Below are positions 25,260-34,400 of a stretch of 64,000 bases of DNA, in pieces (the first letter of the stretch is position 1; every line of letters begins with the position of its first letter). The translations under genes were made by a program, and so were the position numbers. The stretch is from Botrimarina hoheduenensis (GTDB taxonomy: Bacteria; Planctomycetota; Planctomycetia; Pirellulales; Lacipirellulaceae): NCBI RefSeq assembly GCF_007859815.1, contig NZ_SJPH01000001.1, positions 919,398 through 983,397 of the forward strand, read 5' to 3'. Under the pieces are notes generated by a model. That model was not told the DNA's origin, ran no database searches, and worked only from the letters and a program-made list of their open reading frames with translations.

Positions 25260-27592
25260 TGACCGGTATGGCCGCCGTCGCCATGGGGATGGTCGCGACG
25301 GTACTGTCTCTGTTCCTCGCGGGGATCGCCTACGGGCATCACCGGAGGCAGTCCCTACGCTTTTGGCGTCTCGAGAAGAGGTTGCCAGACGCCGTTCGTT
25401 ACGAGGACCTTCAGTCGCGTGTCGCCGCGTTGGAGGCGGAGCACGAATCGCTCCGGGACCGCCTCTTTGACGCCAACGAGACGCTCAACGAAGCCGCCCG
25501 GAAGCAGGAGTGGATGGAGACGATCCGCGAAGAGATCGCTTCGTTGGAGCAGCAGAGGGAGGAAGTCGCACGCATCCAGAACGAGCTTGAAACGAAGCAG
25601 GTCACCCTCGCGGAGCTGCACGAGCAGTTGCTGAGAGAAGAGACAGCCTGCCGTGAGGCCAAGAAGACCGTCGAGCAGCTCCGCGACGACGAGCATAAGC
25701 TCACCAAACAGCTCGAAGAGCTGCGAGGCGAGAAGGATAAACTTGAAGCGATCAAGCGGGAGGTCGCCGATCTAGAGAAGGCGAAGGCCCGCGCCGAGGA
25801 AGAAATCGAGAAGGTCAAAAAGAGGGGCGACGAGCTGCGGGAAGACCTCGAGTTGGAACTTCGTCGTCAGAAGGCCTCCCAGGAGGCCGAGCTGGCCGAG
25901 CTGAAGCGGCTCGCAGACCAAGAGATCGCGGATCTGGAGAAGGCGAAAGCCCACGCTCTGGAGGAAATCGAGAAAGTCAAAAAGAAAGGCGCAGAGCTTC
26001 GAGAAGACCTCGAGTTAGAACTTCGTCGACAGAAGGCCTCCCAGGAGGCCGAGCTGGCCGAGCTGAAGCGGCTCGCGGACCAAGAGATCGCGAATCAGGC
26101 GCAGGAAGCGAAGCGACAGAAGGCCGAGTTGCAGTCCGAGTTGGACGCCCTAAGGCGGCAGCGCGACCTAGCCGCCGAGGAGCAGGAAGCCAGGCAGAAG
26201 CAGGTCGATGACTTCGAGCAGCGGTTGGCCGACCTCAGGAAGGAGCAGCAAGAGCTGAAGCAGCAGCGGAAGCAGCTCAACAACGAGGTCAGCGAGCTGG
26301 AAGGTCGCAGGTCCGCCCTGCAGGGCCAAATCCCAACGCTCGAGTCGGCGTTCTCGCAACTCTCGTCGTCGCTGGAGCGTCACTCGGCGGGGCCCGACCT
26401 CGCTAAGAGCGAGCTGTGGAGCCCCGTCCTCAACTCGGGCAGCGAGAAACCCGCTTGCCCTTCGGAACGCGACGCCCTGGAGGCTGTCTCAACGGCGCTG
26501 ACCGAGCGGGGGCTTCGGTTCGACGCCCGGACGCTCCACGCGTTCCACACCGCGCTGAAATCGACCGGCAGCTCGCCGCTAGTGACCTTGGCCGGCGTCA
26601 GCGGCACGGGGAAGAGCGAGTTGCCGCGCTGCTACGCCGACGCGTTAGGGATCAACTTTCTGGGGCTCGCCGTGCAGCCTCGCTGGGATAGCCCGCAAGA
26701 CCTGTTCGGATTCTACGACTACTTGGAGCAGCGGTTCCGGCCGACGGAACTAACACGCGCCTTGTTGCAGATGGACCCCATCGGCCCTCAGCAGGGACGT
26801 GGCTGGGGGTGTCCGGACGAGTATGCCGACGCGCTTCTGGAAGGGCAGATGCTGCTGGTTCTGTTAGACGAGATGAACCTAGCGCGGGTCGAGTACTATT
26901 TCAGCGAGTTCCTTAGCAAGCTCGAGACTAGACGCGGTATCGACTGGAATAACGCGGGGCAGCGTCAACGGGCGGAGATCGTGCTCGACGTTTCTGGCCG
27001 GACATCCGCTCAACAGCCGCTCCGGCTGTTCGTTGGCCAGAACGTCTTGTTCGTCGGCACAATGAACGAAGATGAATCGACCCAAGCGCTATCCGACAAG
27101 GTGATCGACCGGTCGAACGTGCTGCGGTTCGGGAGCCCCCGCGAGGTGACCCCGCTGCACGCGCGGAACGGCGCCGCCCGAGCCGGGGATCGCCTCCTGC
27201 ACGAGCACTGGAAGAGCTGGTGCAAGACGATGCACGACCTGAGCGACAACGACAAAGACCGACTGCTGAAGTGGGTGCAGCGCATCCGCGGGGCGTTGGA
27301 CGGCGTCGGCCGACCGTTCGCCTACCGGGTCGCCAACGCCATTCTTGAGTACGCCGCCAACTACCCGGACGTCCGAAACAGGATTGAATACGCCCTCGCC
27401 GACCAGATCGAGCAGCGTGTCTTACCGAAGCTCATCGGCCTCGACATGCACCAGCCCGGCAGCGCCAAGGCGCTCAACGAGATCTCGGCGGTGTTGGACG
27501 AACTCGAGGACGCGAATCTGAAGGAACAGCTGGCGCGAAACCAGCGAGAGGACTATTTTCAATGGACCGGCCTCGATAGGACGGCGCTGTGA
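25256..27592 (+). CDS. Membrane-anchored coiled-coil McrB-type AAA+ NTPase
   Basis: 778 residues. One N-terminal transmembrane helix (MAAVAMGMVATVLSLFLAGI, ~4-23), coiled coil from ~30 to 390, then a McrB-family AAA+ domain. Walker A GVSGTGKS is at 447-454. Then come the typical VQPRWDSPQDLFGFYD segment, Walker B LLVLLDEMNLARVEYYF (~530) and sensor GTMNEDESTQALSDKVIDRS (~600). McrB proteins are GTP-driven hexamers that power restriction with McrC. The coiled coil contains an exact-length tandem duplication of 54 residues (25766-26089). It is coupled by 4-nt overlaps to the upstream coiled-coil gene and to the DUF2357 gene downstream (GTGA at 27589). Confidence 0.9.
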   Translation: MMTGMAAVAMGMVATVLSLFLAGIAYGHHRRQSLRFWRLEKRLPDAVRYEDLQSRVAALEAEHESLRDRLFDANETLNEAARKQEWMETIREEIASLEQQREEVARIQNELETKQVTLAELHEQLLREETACREAKKTVEQLRDDEHKLTKQLEELRGEKDKLEAIKREVADLEKAKARAEEEIEKVKKRGDELREDLELELRRQKASQEAELAELKRLADQEIADLEKAKAHALEEIEKVKKKGAELREDLELELRRQKASQEAELAELKRLADQEIANQAQEAKRQKAELQSELDALRRQRDLAAEEQEARQKQVDDFEQRLADLRKEQQELKQQRKQLNNEVSELEGRRSALQGQIPTLESAFSQLSSSLERHSAGPDLAKSELWSPVLNSGSEKPACPSERDALEAVSTALTERGLRFDARTLHAFHTALKSTGSSPLVTLAGVSGTGKSELPRCYADALGINFLGLAVQPRWDSPQDLFGFYDYLEQRFRPTELTRALLQMDPIGPQQGRGWGCPDEYADALLEGQMLLVLLDEMNLARVEYYFSEFLSKLETRRGIDWNNAGQRQRAEIVLDVSGRTSAQQPLRLFVGQNVLFVGTMNEDESTQALSDKVIDRSNVLRFGSPREVTPLHARNGAARAGDRLLHEHWKSWCKTMHDLSDNDKDRLLKWVQRIRGALDGVGRPFAYRVANAILEYAANYPDVRNRIEYALADQIEQRVLPKLIGLDMHQPGSAKALNEISAVLDELEDANLKEQLARNQREDYFQWTGLDRTAL
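25766..26089 (+). repeat. 162-bp tandem duplication in coiled coil
   Basis: Two adjacent 162-bp copies (25766-25927 and 25928-26089) encode 54 residues each, beginning ADLEKAKA and ending ELKRLADQEI. They differ at only a few positions (ARAEE/AHALE, KRGDE/KKGAE). The repeat keeps the heptad phase almost intact and lengthens the coiled coil. Confidence 0.9.
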
Positions 27593-28692
27593 CGACTTCG
27601 CTGGACGAATTGCCAGTTCCTGAGCAATCGCGTCTGCTCGACGTGCTGGAGCGTTACGCCGACCTCGTCGACGAGATCCGGCTGACGGTTGCGGGGCGTC
27701 ACAGCGGGCGATTGGCCTGGGAAGGGATGGCGGACCGGCGGGCGGTCTGCGCTTGGGCGAGACTCCTCAGAAGATGGCGGCACGCGGTCCGACCGGACCG
27801 GCCGCCGCACTCCCTGGTCGTTCGTCTGTCGAAGGACCTGCCGGAGTTGTTGCGACAGGTGACCGCCTCACCGAAACGCGTGCTGCGGCGAGAGCGAGAA
27901 CGCGAACCGCTTCATCGTCTGCGCGAATTCGACTCGACCTGCATGCGGTGGGTCTGCCGGCAACCCGGCGTCACTCTCGCGGAGAAGGCCGGCCACCAAC
28001 GGAGCCTGCTCGCGGTACGACGGTTTGAGAGCATCAACACGCTTGAGAACCGCGTGGTGTTCACCCTGGCGCGACGCAGCGTGCGGCTCTGCCGCGACTA
28101 CCTGAGGCAACACGAGAGCAGCTTCCCCAACCACGAGAGAGTCTTGGGCGTTCGGTCGCTGTTGCGCCAGTGTCGCCGCCTCCTGGAAGATCCGACCTTC
28201 GTTGAGGTGGCGCAGCTGGAAAGCATCCCGACGCCGAACTACGTCTTGTTGCACGACGACCGCTATCACCTGCTCTGGCGGTTGTTCTTGCTGGTGATGC
28301 GGCGGCAGCGTCGGCGGCAGGTTCTGTGGTTGAACCGACGCTCCCTGCTCCGGGAGATGCTCGTCGTCGCCGCCAACGAGCACCTTTCCAGAAGTGTGAG
28401 CCGCCCGCAACGCAAGGCGGGCCTCCGTTACGACGCCGTGCTGCTGCCGAGCGCCAACGGCGGCGGCTTCCTTGACGCCGCCTGCCAGCCTCCGTTCTGG
28501 GACGGCCGGGCAGAATCGTCCGGGTCGCAGACTGGCTGGGAGGTGATCGACGCAGCAGATGACACGTTCCTAATCAGATGCGGAAGGGGAGTCGGGCGAT
28601 CGCAGCGGTGGCTGGTGGAGCGCGCGCTTCCCACCGACCTGATGCGCCGCTGCGACGAAGAGCTGCGGGCCTTCTTGCGGGAGGTCCGATGA
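27589..28692 (+). CDS. DUF2357/McrC-like partner protein
   Basis: 367 residues, GTG start overlapping the McrB stop by 4 nt. Helical and arginine-rich, with the segment LLAVRRFESINTLENRVVFTLARR that is characteristic of DUF2357/McrC-like proteins, then PTPNYVLLHDDRYHLLWRLF. DUF2357 proteins are the usual companions of McrB-like AAA+ proteins and often end in a PD-(D/E)xK nuclease. Here the C-terminal region (YDAVLLPSANGGGFLDA, then GWEVIDAADDTFLIRCGRG) shows no ExK or DxK pair I can recognise. It may therefore be a non-nucleolytic adaptor, with cutting done by another subunit. Confidence 0.7.
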   Translation: MTTSLDELPVPEQSRLLDVLERYADLVDEIRLTVAGRHSGRLAWEGMADRRAVCAWARLLRRWRHAVRPDRPPHSLVVRLSKDLPELLRQVTASPKRVLRREREREPLHRLREFDSTCMRWVCRQPGVTLAEKAGHQRSLLAVRRFESINTLENRVVFTLARRSVRLCRDYLRQHESSFPNHERVLGVRSLLRQCRRLLEDPTFVEVAQLESIPTPNYVLLHDDRYHLLWRLFLLVMRRQRRRQVLWLNRRSLLREMLVVAANEHLSRSVSRPQRKAGLRYDAVLLPSANGGGFLDAACQPPFWDGRAESSGSQTGWEVIDAADDTFLIRCGRGVGRSQRWLVERALPTDLMRRCDEELRAFLREVR

Positions 28693-31169
28693 GCACGCCC
28701 CTTCCGCCCGCCGAATTCACGGGGGTGAGCCTCGGCTCTCGGCACTGGTGGGCTTGCGACCTGGGTCCGACCGGCGGGATTAGGCACCGGCTCGCGGCGC
28801 TCGACGGATACTCGCCGCCAAGCCTGCTCCTGCCGCGGTACGTGGGGGAACCGCTGCGCTTCGACGCTTGGCACCCGACTCACCCTCGCGGTTGCGGGGG
28901 ATCCGGAACCCTGGAATCCGCGGTGCAAGCGACCGCGGGCGTCGGGCGTTTCCCGCTCGCGGCTGCGTGGAGCGGTAGGCGTGTTCCCGACGCTGCCTGG
29001 GGGTGGGACTCGATACCCGAGGAGCCGGTGCAGGTTGAGCCGATCGACGCGGTAGCGGCGGCGTGCCGCTCGGTCGTCGCTCGGTACGGGCGGGCCAAGA
29101 CGGCCGTCGTTATCCCGAACGACTTCCAGCAGAGTGAGCAGCAGCGGACGCTCGACGAGATCAGCCAGGTTCACCCCGCCACCCAGCTGCTTTGGTTGCC
29201 CGTCGCGGCGGCGCTCGCGTGGCTTGAGGGGTTTCGCCGTCAGAAGTGGGCCGACTTGGCCCGAAGAACGCTTGGCGAGCTCGTGGTTGTGCATTGTGAT
29301 TGGGGTCAGCTCCAGTGCTCGCGGCTTGAGCTGCGCTCGGTAGAGCGACGCAACGCGGTCCCGGTCGTGCCTGCTCGGAGACGTCCGGTCGTCGCAGACA
29401 ACGCGGTCTGCGGTTTCGGCTGGACGCTTGTCGAGTCGGGCGGAGAACTCGCTTCTCACTGGGGGAGGGTCTTCGCTTCGGACCTGAGCCAACCGTTGGA
29501 GTCACTCTTCGGCGACGGGATCGCCGCCTACCAATCTCACCCGCGTTCGGAGTGGCTTCAGAGGCTCAACGGCTGGTCGGTGCCGCAACAACCGGTTGCG
29601 GCAGCGCTAGAGGAGCTCGTTGGGTACTTGGAAGACCTGCCCGTGGCGCTCTTCGGTGTCGTGGTGGTGGGCGACTTCGCCGACCTAGTGGGAAGAGAGC
29701 TCGGACGTGCCGTTCAATCGGGGAGGATACGCGTCCAAAAACCGGTCGCGGTGCACAGCGGAGCGGAGGGGGAGCGTTTTCTCGCGCACGGGGCAGCGGT
29801 GCACCTCGCTCGCCAGGCGGCGGACGAGGTCAGCTACTACGATTCGCTCCCCGAGTTGGAGCTGTTCGTGGATCGACGCGGCGCGTACGAGTGGGTAAGC
29901 CTCCTCGGCGACGCGGAGCATTTCGTCCGGGGAGGGGTGCCCTGGGAGCTTGAGGAGCCGATCGTCGGCTTCGAACTGCGGCGCGGCTCGTCTCGGGTCA
30001 AACTCGTACTCGCCCACGAAGAGTACCGGGGCGTCCGAGAGCTGGTCAGCAGCTTCGAAGAAAGCCATGAGCAGCGAACCCCAGTGACGCTGCATGTCAC
30101 GTGCACGCCGGCTCAAGGCAACGCAAAGCTGAGGCTGGTGACGTCGCCGCCGCCTGGCGCTGAATGCCGGGAGGTGCTCGCGAACTGGCGGCGGATGGTC
30201 ACCAAGACAGACGCCCAGAATCAGCCGGTCGGGAAGGACGAGTACCTGAGGAGTCAGCCGCGGGCGTTTCCGGAGCTGATGCCGAGGCTCTCGAGCGAGG
30301 ACAAATGGAGACTGGCCCGCCCGCGACTGCAAGAACTAGTCAGGAGGGTCGAGGAGGAGGGGACGGCAAGGGTGCTCGCGGAGCGGCGTTGGCTCCTCGA
30401 CGACGTCAAGTCGCGGTTGATGCAGAAAGACCAGAAGAAGTACCCGCAAGACGCGACCGCCATCGGTTCGGACTTCCGAGCTCCAATCGAGTCGCAACAG
30501 GACGATCTCCAGCGTGGCGCCGAGTGTCTGCTCGACATCTGGCGTGCTCACAACAGCGACAGCTCAATCGGCGTTCCGCTTGTTGTTCGGGCGCTTGGCT
30601 ACCTCTCGGTCGACAGCCGTGAGTTTGAAGAGTGGCTGGTTTCCTCCGGAGTCTCGTACGGACGAGACTCCCAGGCCATAGAGCATACCTGCGGCTTAAC
30701 CCTCCGACAGCCCGAGTACGTCGCGCGGTTCCTCAACCAGATCTTCGCCTACCCAGCGGTCTCTCCGGGGGCGAATCGGTTAAAGGCGGTGTCGCAGATA
30801 CTGCGTTACCGAGCGGACGCGACGGCGGAGCTAACATCAGCAAAGGCGACTGAGATTATAGAGACATGCCTTAGGCTTTTTCGCTTAGGCGTAGCGAGTG
30901 ATGCATCCTCATTTGCGTTTCGATGGAGCTGTTTAATAATCGTATACCTCTTGAGACGACGGATGTTCGACTACGACTTCCTCGATCCCTCGAGCGATCT
31001 AGCAGTCCGAGCGAAAGATCTTTTCGGCGAAGCTATTGTTAGGTGCGAAACTGGCCACCTACGGCCTATGCGGGGCTCGGTTAATCTCCCCGCCGCCTTC
31101 GAGCAGATGATCGCTTATATCGACCGCAAGGGCTCGGGAGACATCCTCATGGCAGCAGAGGATGCGTAG
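28689..31169 (+). CDS. Hsp70/actin-fold ATPase-like protein
   Basis: 826 residues from the ATG at 28689, which overlaps the previous stop (ATGA). An open frame from 28578 is ignored because it lies inside the upstream gene. The N-terminal ~440 residues look like a diverged actin/Hsp70 ATPase: a DLGPTGG phosphate-loop-like turn, AKTAVVIPNDFQQSEQQRTL, LPVAAALAWLEGF, VVVHCDWGQLQCSRLELRS, GVVVVGDFADLVGREL and EGERFLAHGAAVHLAR. A beta-sandwich-like segment follows (PVTLHVTCTPAQGNAKLRLV), then a helical C-terminal third. Hsp70-like members occur in some coiled-coil McrBC systems. The assignment rests on pattern, not on all nucleotide-binding residues. Confidence 0.65.
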   Translation: MSTPLPPAEFTGVSLGSRHWWACDLGPTGGIRHRLAALDGYSPPSLLLPRYVGEPLRFDAWHPTHPRGCGGSGTLESAVQATAGVGRFPLAAAWSGRRVPDAAWGWDSIPEEPVQVEPIDAVAAACRSVVARYGRAKTAVVIPNDFQQSEQQRTLDEISQVHPATQLLWLPVAAALAWLEGFRRQKWADLARRTLGELVVVHCDWGQLQCSRLELRSVERRNAVPVVPARRRPVVADNAVCGFGWTLVESGGELASHWGRVFASDLSQPLESLFGDGIAAYQSHPRSEWLQRLNGWSVPQQPVAAALEELVGYLEDLPVALFGVVVVGDFADLVGRELGRAVQSGRIRVQKPVAVHSGAEGERFLAHGAAVHLARQAADEVSYYDSLPELELFVDRRGAYEWVSLLGDAEHFVRGGVPWELEEPIVGFELRRGSSRVKLVLAHEEYRGVRELVSSFEESHEQRTPVTLHVTCTPAQGNAKLRLVTSPPPGAECREVLANWRRMVTKTDAQNQPVGKDEYLRSQPRAFPELMPRLSSEDKWRLARPRLQELVRRVEEEGTARVLAERRWLLDDVKSRLMQKDQKKYPQDATAIGSDFRAPIESQQDDLQRGAECLLDIWRAHNSDSSIGVPLVVRALGYLSVDSREFEEWLVSSGVSYGRDSQAIEHTCGLTLRQPEYVARFLNQIFAYPAVSPGANRLKAVSQILRYRADATAELTSAKATEIIETCLRLFRLGVASDASSFAFRWSCLIIVYLLRRRMFDYDFLDPSSDLAVRAKDLFGEAIVRCETGHLRPMRGSVNLPAAFEQMIAYIDRKGSGDILMAAEDA

Positions 31170-31356
31170 CGGTCTGGTAAATGTCGTCTTTCGGAGCACC
31201 GCCGGGAATCGCGGGACGAGCTGGGGCTGATAGCGGTGAAAGCGTCTTCTGGGCAGGCGGCGAAGCACGTGTATCCATCTTCTCTGACCCGAAGGAGGTG
31301 CTAACGCACCCACGGCTCGACGGTGCGACTGTCTTTGGTCACAGCTCTCTGCCGGG
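31170..31356. other. Non-coding stretch after Hsp70-like gene
   Basis: No supported gene. A short open frame (31181-31369) has no recognisable features. Confidence 0.4.
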
Positions 31357-31480
31357 CCACTCCAATTGACGTCTGCCGACCGCCACGGCACACCGCTGGC
31401 GGTGATCGTCCCGGCGCCCAACGAGCACGACCTGCGTTCCCTGCTGCCGCAGGTGCTACCGCCTCGCGTAGCCACGCGTA
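31357..31480 (+). pseudogene. IS5-family transposase fragment
   Basis: The plus strand reads LTSADRHGTPLAVIVPAPNE, then HDLRSLLPQVLPPRVA. This matches the conserved strand of IS5/IS4-type DDE transposases (xxDxxGxPLAVxxTxAxxHDxxxLLPLV). Only about 35 codons survive, with no start and no remaining catalytic residues beyond this segment. Limits are approximate. It marks an old insertion between the defence-like operon and the kinase gene. Confidence 0.6.
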
Positions 31481-31486
31481 GAGACG

Positions 31487-34400
31487 CTACTCCGATTCGG
31501 TCGTTACGGCTTCTAACACTCTCGCCATGTCGGCGTGATCGACGCCACGCTTGCGCACCTCGTCAAACTCTGCGCGGAGGGCTGCGTCGAACTCTGGCTT
31601 GTTCGTCGCTTCGGCTCTCAGCTCCCGGTACAGGTCCCGACTTTCGTCGAATTGCCCCGCTAGCAGCCGGCTCAGCGCCAAGTTCTGCCGTATCCACGTC
31701 TGGCCAGGGTCGATCTGAATCCCTCGTTCTGACTTTTCCCGAGCCGCGTCGTACCGCCGTCGCAGGATCTCGATCCATCCGAGATTACCGTAGGCCCTAG
31801 CCACTAAATCTGCATCGGTGGCGTCGAGCTCTGTTGCGCTGGCTGTTGGCCCGTAAAGGTCGAGGATGGCTTCTAGCGCCGCGGTAGCGCTGGAGAGGTC
31901 CTCTAAATCCAGCAGTTGCATTGCGAGGTTGTTCAGCAACGTGGCGCAGGCTAGCCGCTTCTCGTCGACTCCCCCTTCCTGCTCCGAAAGCGAGCGGAAG
32001 TCGGCGCCAATCTCAGACGCCGCCCTAAAGTTCAACTCAACCGCGCCGGGCTTGGAACGCCAACGCTCGTCGCCAGCGATGAGCGCCTCGGAGTAGCACT
32101 CAACCGCGCGACTGGGGTCCCCACGCTCGTCGGCGACCCCCGCGGACCATTCGCAAATCGAAGCCAGGTGCTGTCGGTAGCGAGGAACCTCCGGATTCTC
32201 GGCCAGCATTCTTCTCAAACGCGTAACGGCCTCGCCAGTCATTTCGTCTACCGACTCGGTGCGTCCCAGGTGCCGCCGGAGGACCGCGAGATTGAAGAGA
32301 TCGGTGACCATCGATTCCTGGTACGTCAGGACAGCCGGGTTCTCCTCCGCGATCGGACGCAGGATCTCCAAGCTACGCTCGAGGAGAACGATCGTCTCTT
32401 CAAACTCGCGTTCGCTTGCCAAGAGCCCAGCTAGCTCGGAATAGGTCTGTGCGAGCGAGGGAAGCCAGTGCTGCTTCCATCCCGTTTCGAGCGACGGGTC
32501 GGCTTCCTCGTGGATCGCAAAGAAGTCTTGCATCTCCTCCAACACGCTGATGGCTTGATTGAACCAGCGTTTGGCTTCGACACGGTCTCTGAAGACCTGG
32601 CTCTCGAGTATCCCCGCGTTGAGCGCGACGATTCCGGCGAGCGGAGGAAGCAATTGCTCTCGTGTCACGTCGACAGCGAGCTCTTCATCGCCTCGCCGAA
32701 GTCGGAGTGACGACTCATCGCCGAGCGAGCGATTGGCGAAGGCTTTTTCGAGCTCTTCTGTCGAAAGGACCACCTGTCCATCGGTACTCATCAACCAGTC
32801 GCCCGGCTTGATACCGGCCTCGTGGGCGGAAGAGTGCCGCAAGACCGCCTTCACCCGAAGTCCTGCGGGCCCGCCGGATTCTGGCGGATCAAAGAACAAG
32901 CCGAGCATGGCGAGGCCGGCCGATGGTTCGGTGACCTTCTCCCACGCTCGTGCGTAGGTTGCACGCGCCTCCTCAGCTTGGCCGCAACCCCGCTGCAGAG
33001 TCGCCAGCATGTTCATTCCGCCGATCAGGGTGTCCATGCGGCCTGCCGACTCGGGGTCCCGATCGACGAGGACTTTAAACAAGCCAATGGCTCGCGACAT
33101 GTTCGCCAACGCCGCGTCGTTCTCGCCAAGGTCTCTCTGCTCGATCGCCATATCCCAAAGCACGGTGGCCAAGCGGTCGGTCGCCTCGAGCGAGTCGGAT
33201 TCCTCGTGCCTGCTCTCCCAGTACTCGAGAGACCTCGTGTAGTACTTCAGGGCGTCGCGTTTTTGGCCGATCATGCCCTCGATAGAGCCGACGTTTTGGT
33301 AAGCGTCTGCCAGCGACTCGTCGAGCACGCCGCTCTGCTCGTTTCCGTCGAGAAGCGACCGGTAGAACTCGAGCGCATCCTCCAGCAGCCTCTTGCGGAG
33401 CGGCTGCATCCCCGGCAGGTCCATCAACTCTTCCTCGCTGACGCGAGTGAGGAACCTGTCGACCGTTCCACGAGCAACCTTCAGGCTGTCCTCCGCCCTT
33501 TCTCTCTCGAGCGAGATGTGGCGAACGTAGACCGCACCGCCGATGGCGAGGCAACAGAGAAACCCCGCGACGAGGTTCGCCGCAACGCGGTTTCGCCGGT
33601 AGGCCAACTCGACGCGACGGAGCAGCGACGGCCGCTTGTAGGCGAGCGGCTCGTCTCGTTGAAACCGCCGGATGTCCTCCGCCAGACTCGCGGCGTCGGC
33701 GTAGCGATCGGTCAGCTCTGGCTCCAGGCCGCCGAGGAGAATTGTCTCGAGCTCCCAGGGGAGGCGGACGTTGACCGACGATGGGCGACGCGGCCGGTCG
33801 CCCTGGATCTTGTGCTGCCGGACGCTGTCGGCGCTCTCGCTGTCGTGGTCGTAGATCCGGGCCTGCGTGTACAGCTCGTAGAAGGTGGCGCAAAGAGAAT
33901 AGATGTCGCTGCGGGGTCCCACCTCGTCTTCCGCCGCCGATGCCCTCAGCTGCTCGGGCGACATGTAGGCCGGGGTGCCGAGCGTTACGCCCGCCGACGT
34001 GACCAGCGTACGCTCGGCATGGTCGTGGCGGGCCACACCGAAGTCCATGAGCTTGACGCGGTCACCGTCCGACAGCATCAGGTTCGATGGCTTGATGTCC
34101 CGGTGGATCAGCCCGGACGCGTGGACGTCGGCTAACGCCGCCGCGGCTTGAGCAAACCAATCGGTCACCCGCGATAACGTACGCTCCGTTGAGCCCCGCT
34201 CTTGGAAGACCTCCTCAAGCGTCGCGCCGTCGATCCACTCCATCGCGATGTAGTTCTTTACAGCCGCTCCTTCGCTAAAATCCTTGTACCAAGGTTCGGC
34301 AGACAGAGAGAACGCTTTCGGGGGCGACCAGACGTCTTCCCCGTAGCCGTACACCGCGACGACGCCGGGGCTCTCGACCCGGGCGAGGAATGCCGCCTCC

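Noticed and set aside
28578-28688. 37-codon N-terminal extension of the Hsp70-like protein
   Set aside because: It is entirely inside the upstream DUF2357 gene and Arg/Ala-rich; the ATG at 28689 makes the same 4-nt overlap as the neighbouring genes.
31181-31369. 62-codon frame after the Hsp70-like gene
   Set aside because: No recognisable features and it runs into IS5-family transposase debris.
32822-34135. 437-codon open frame antisense to the membrane kinase
   Set aside because: The opposite strand encodes intact kinase, transmembrane and TPR sequence; the antisense product has shadow-like composition.
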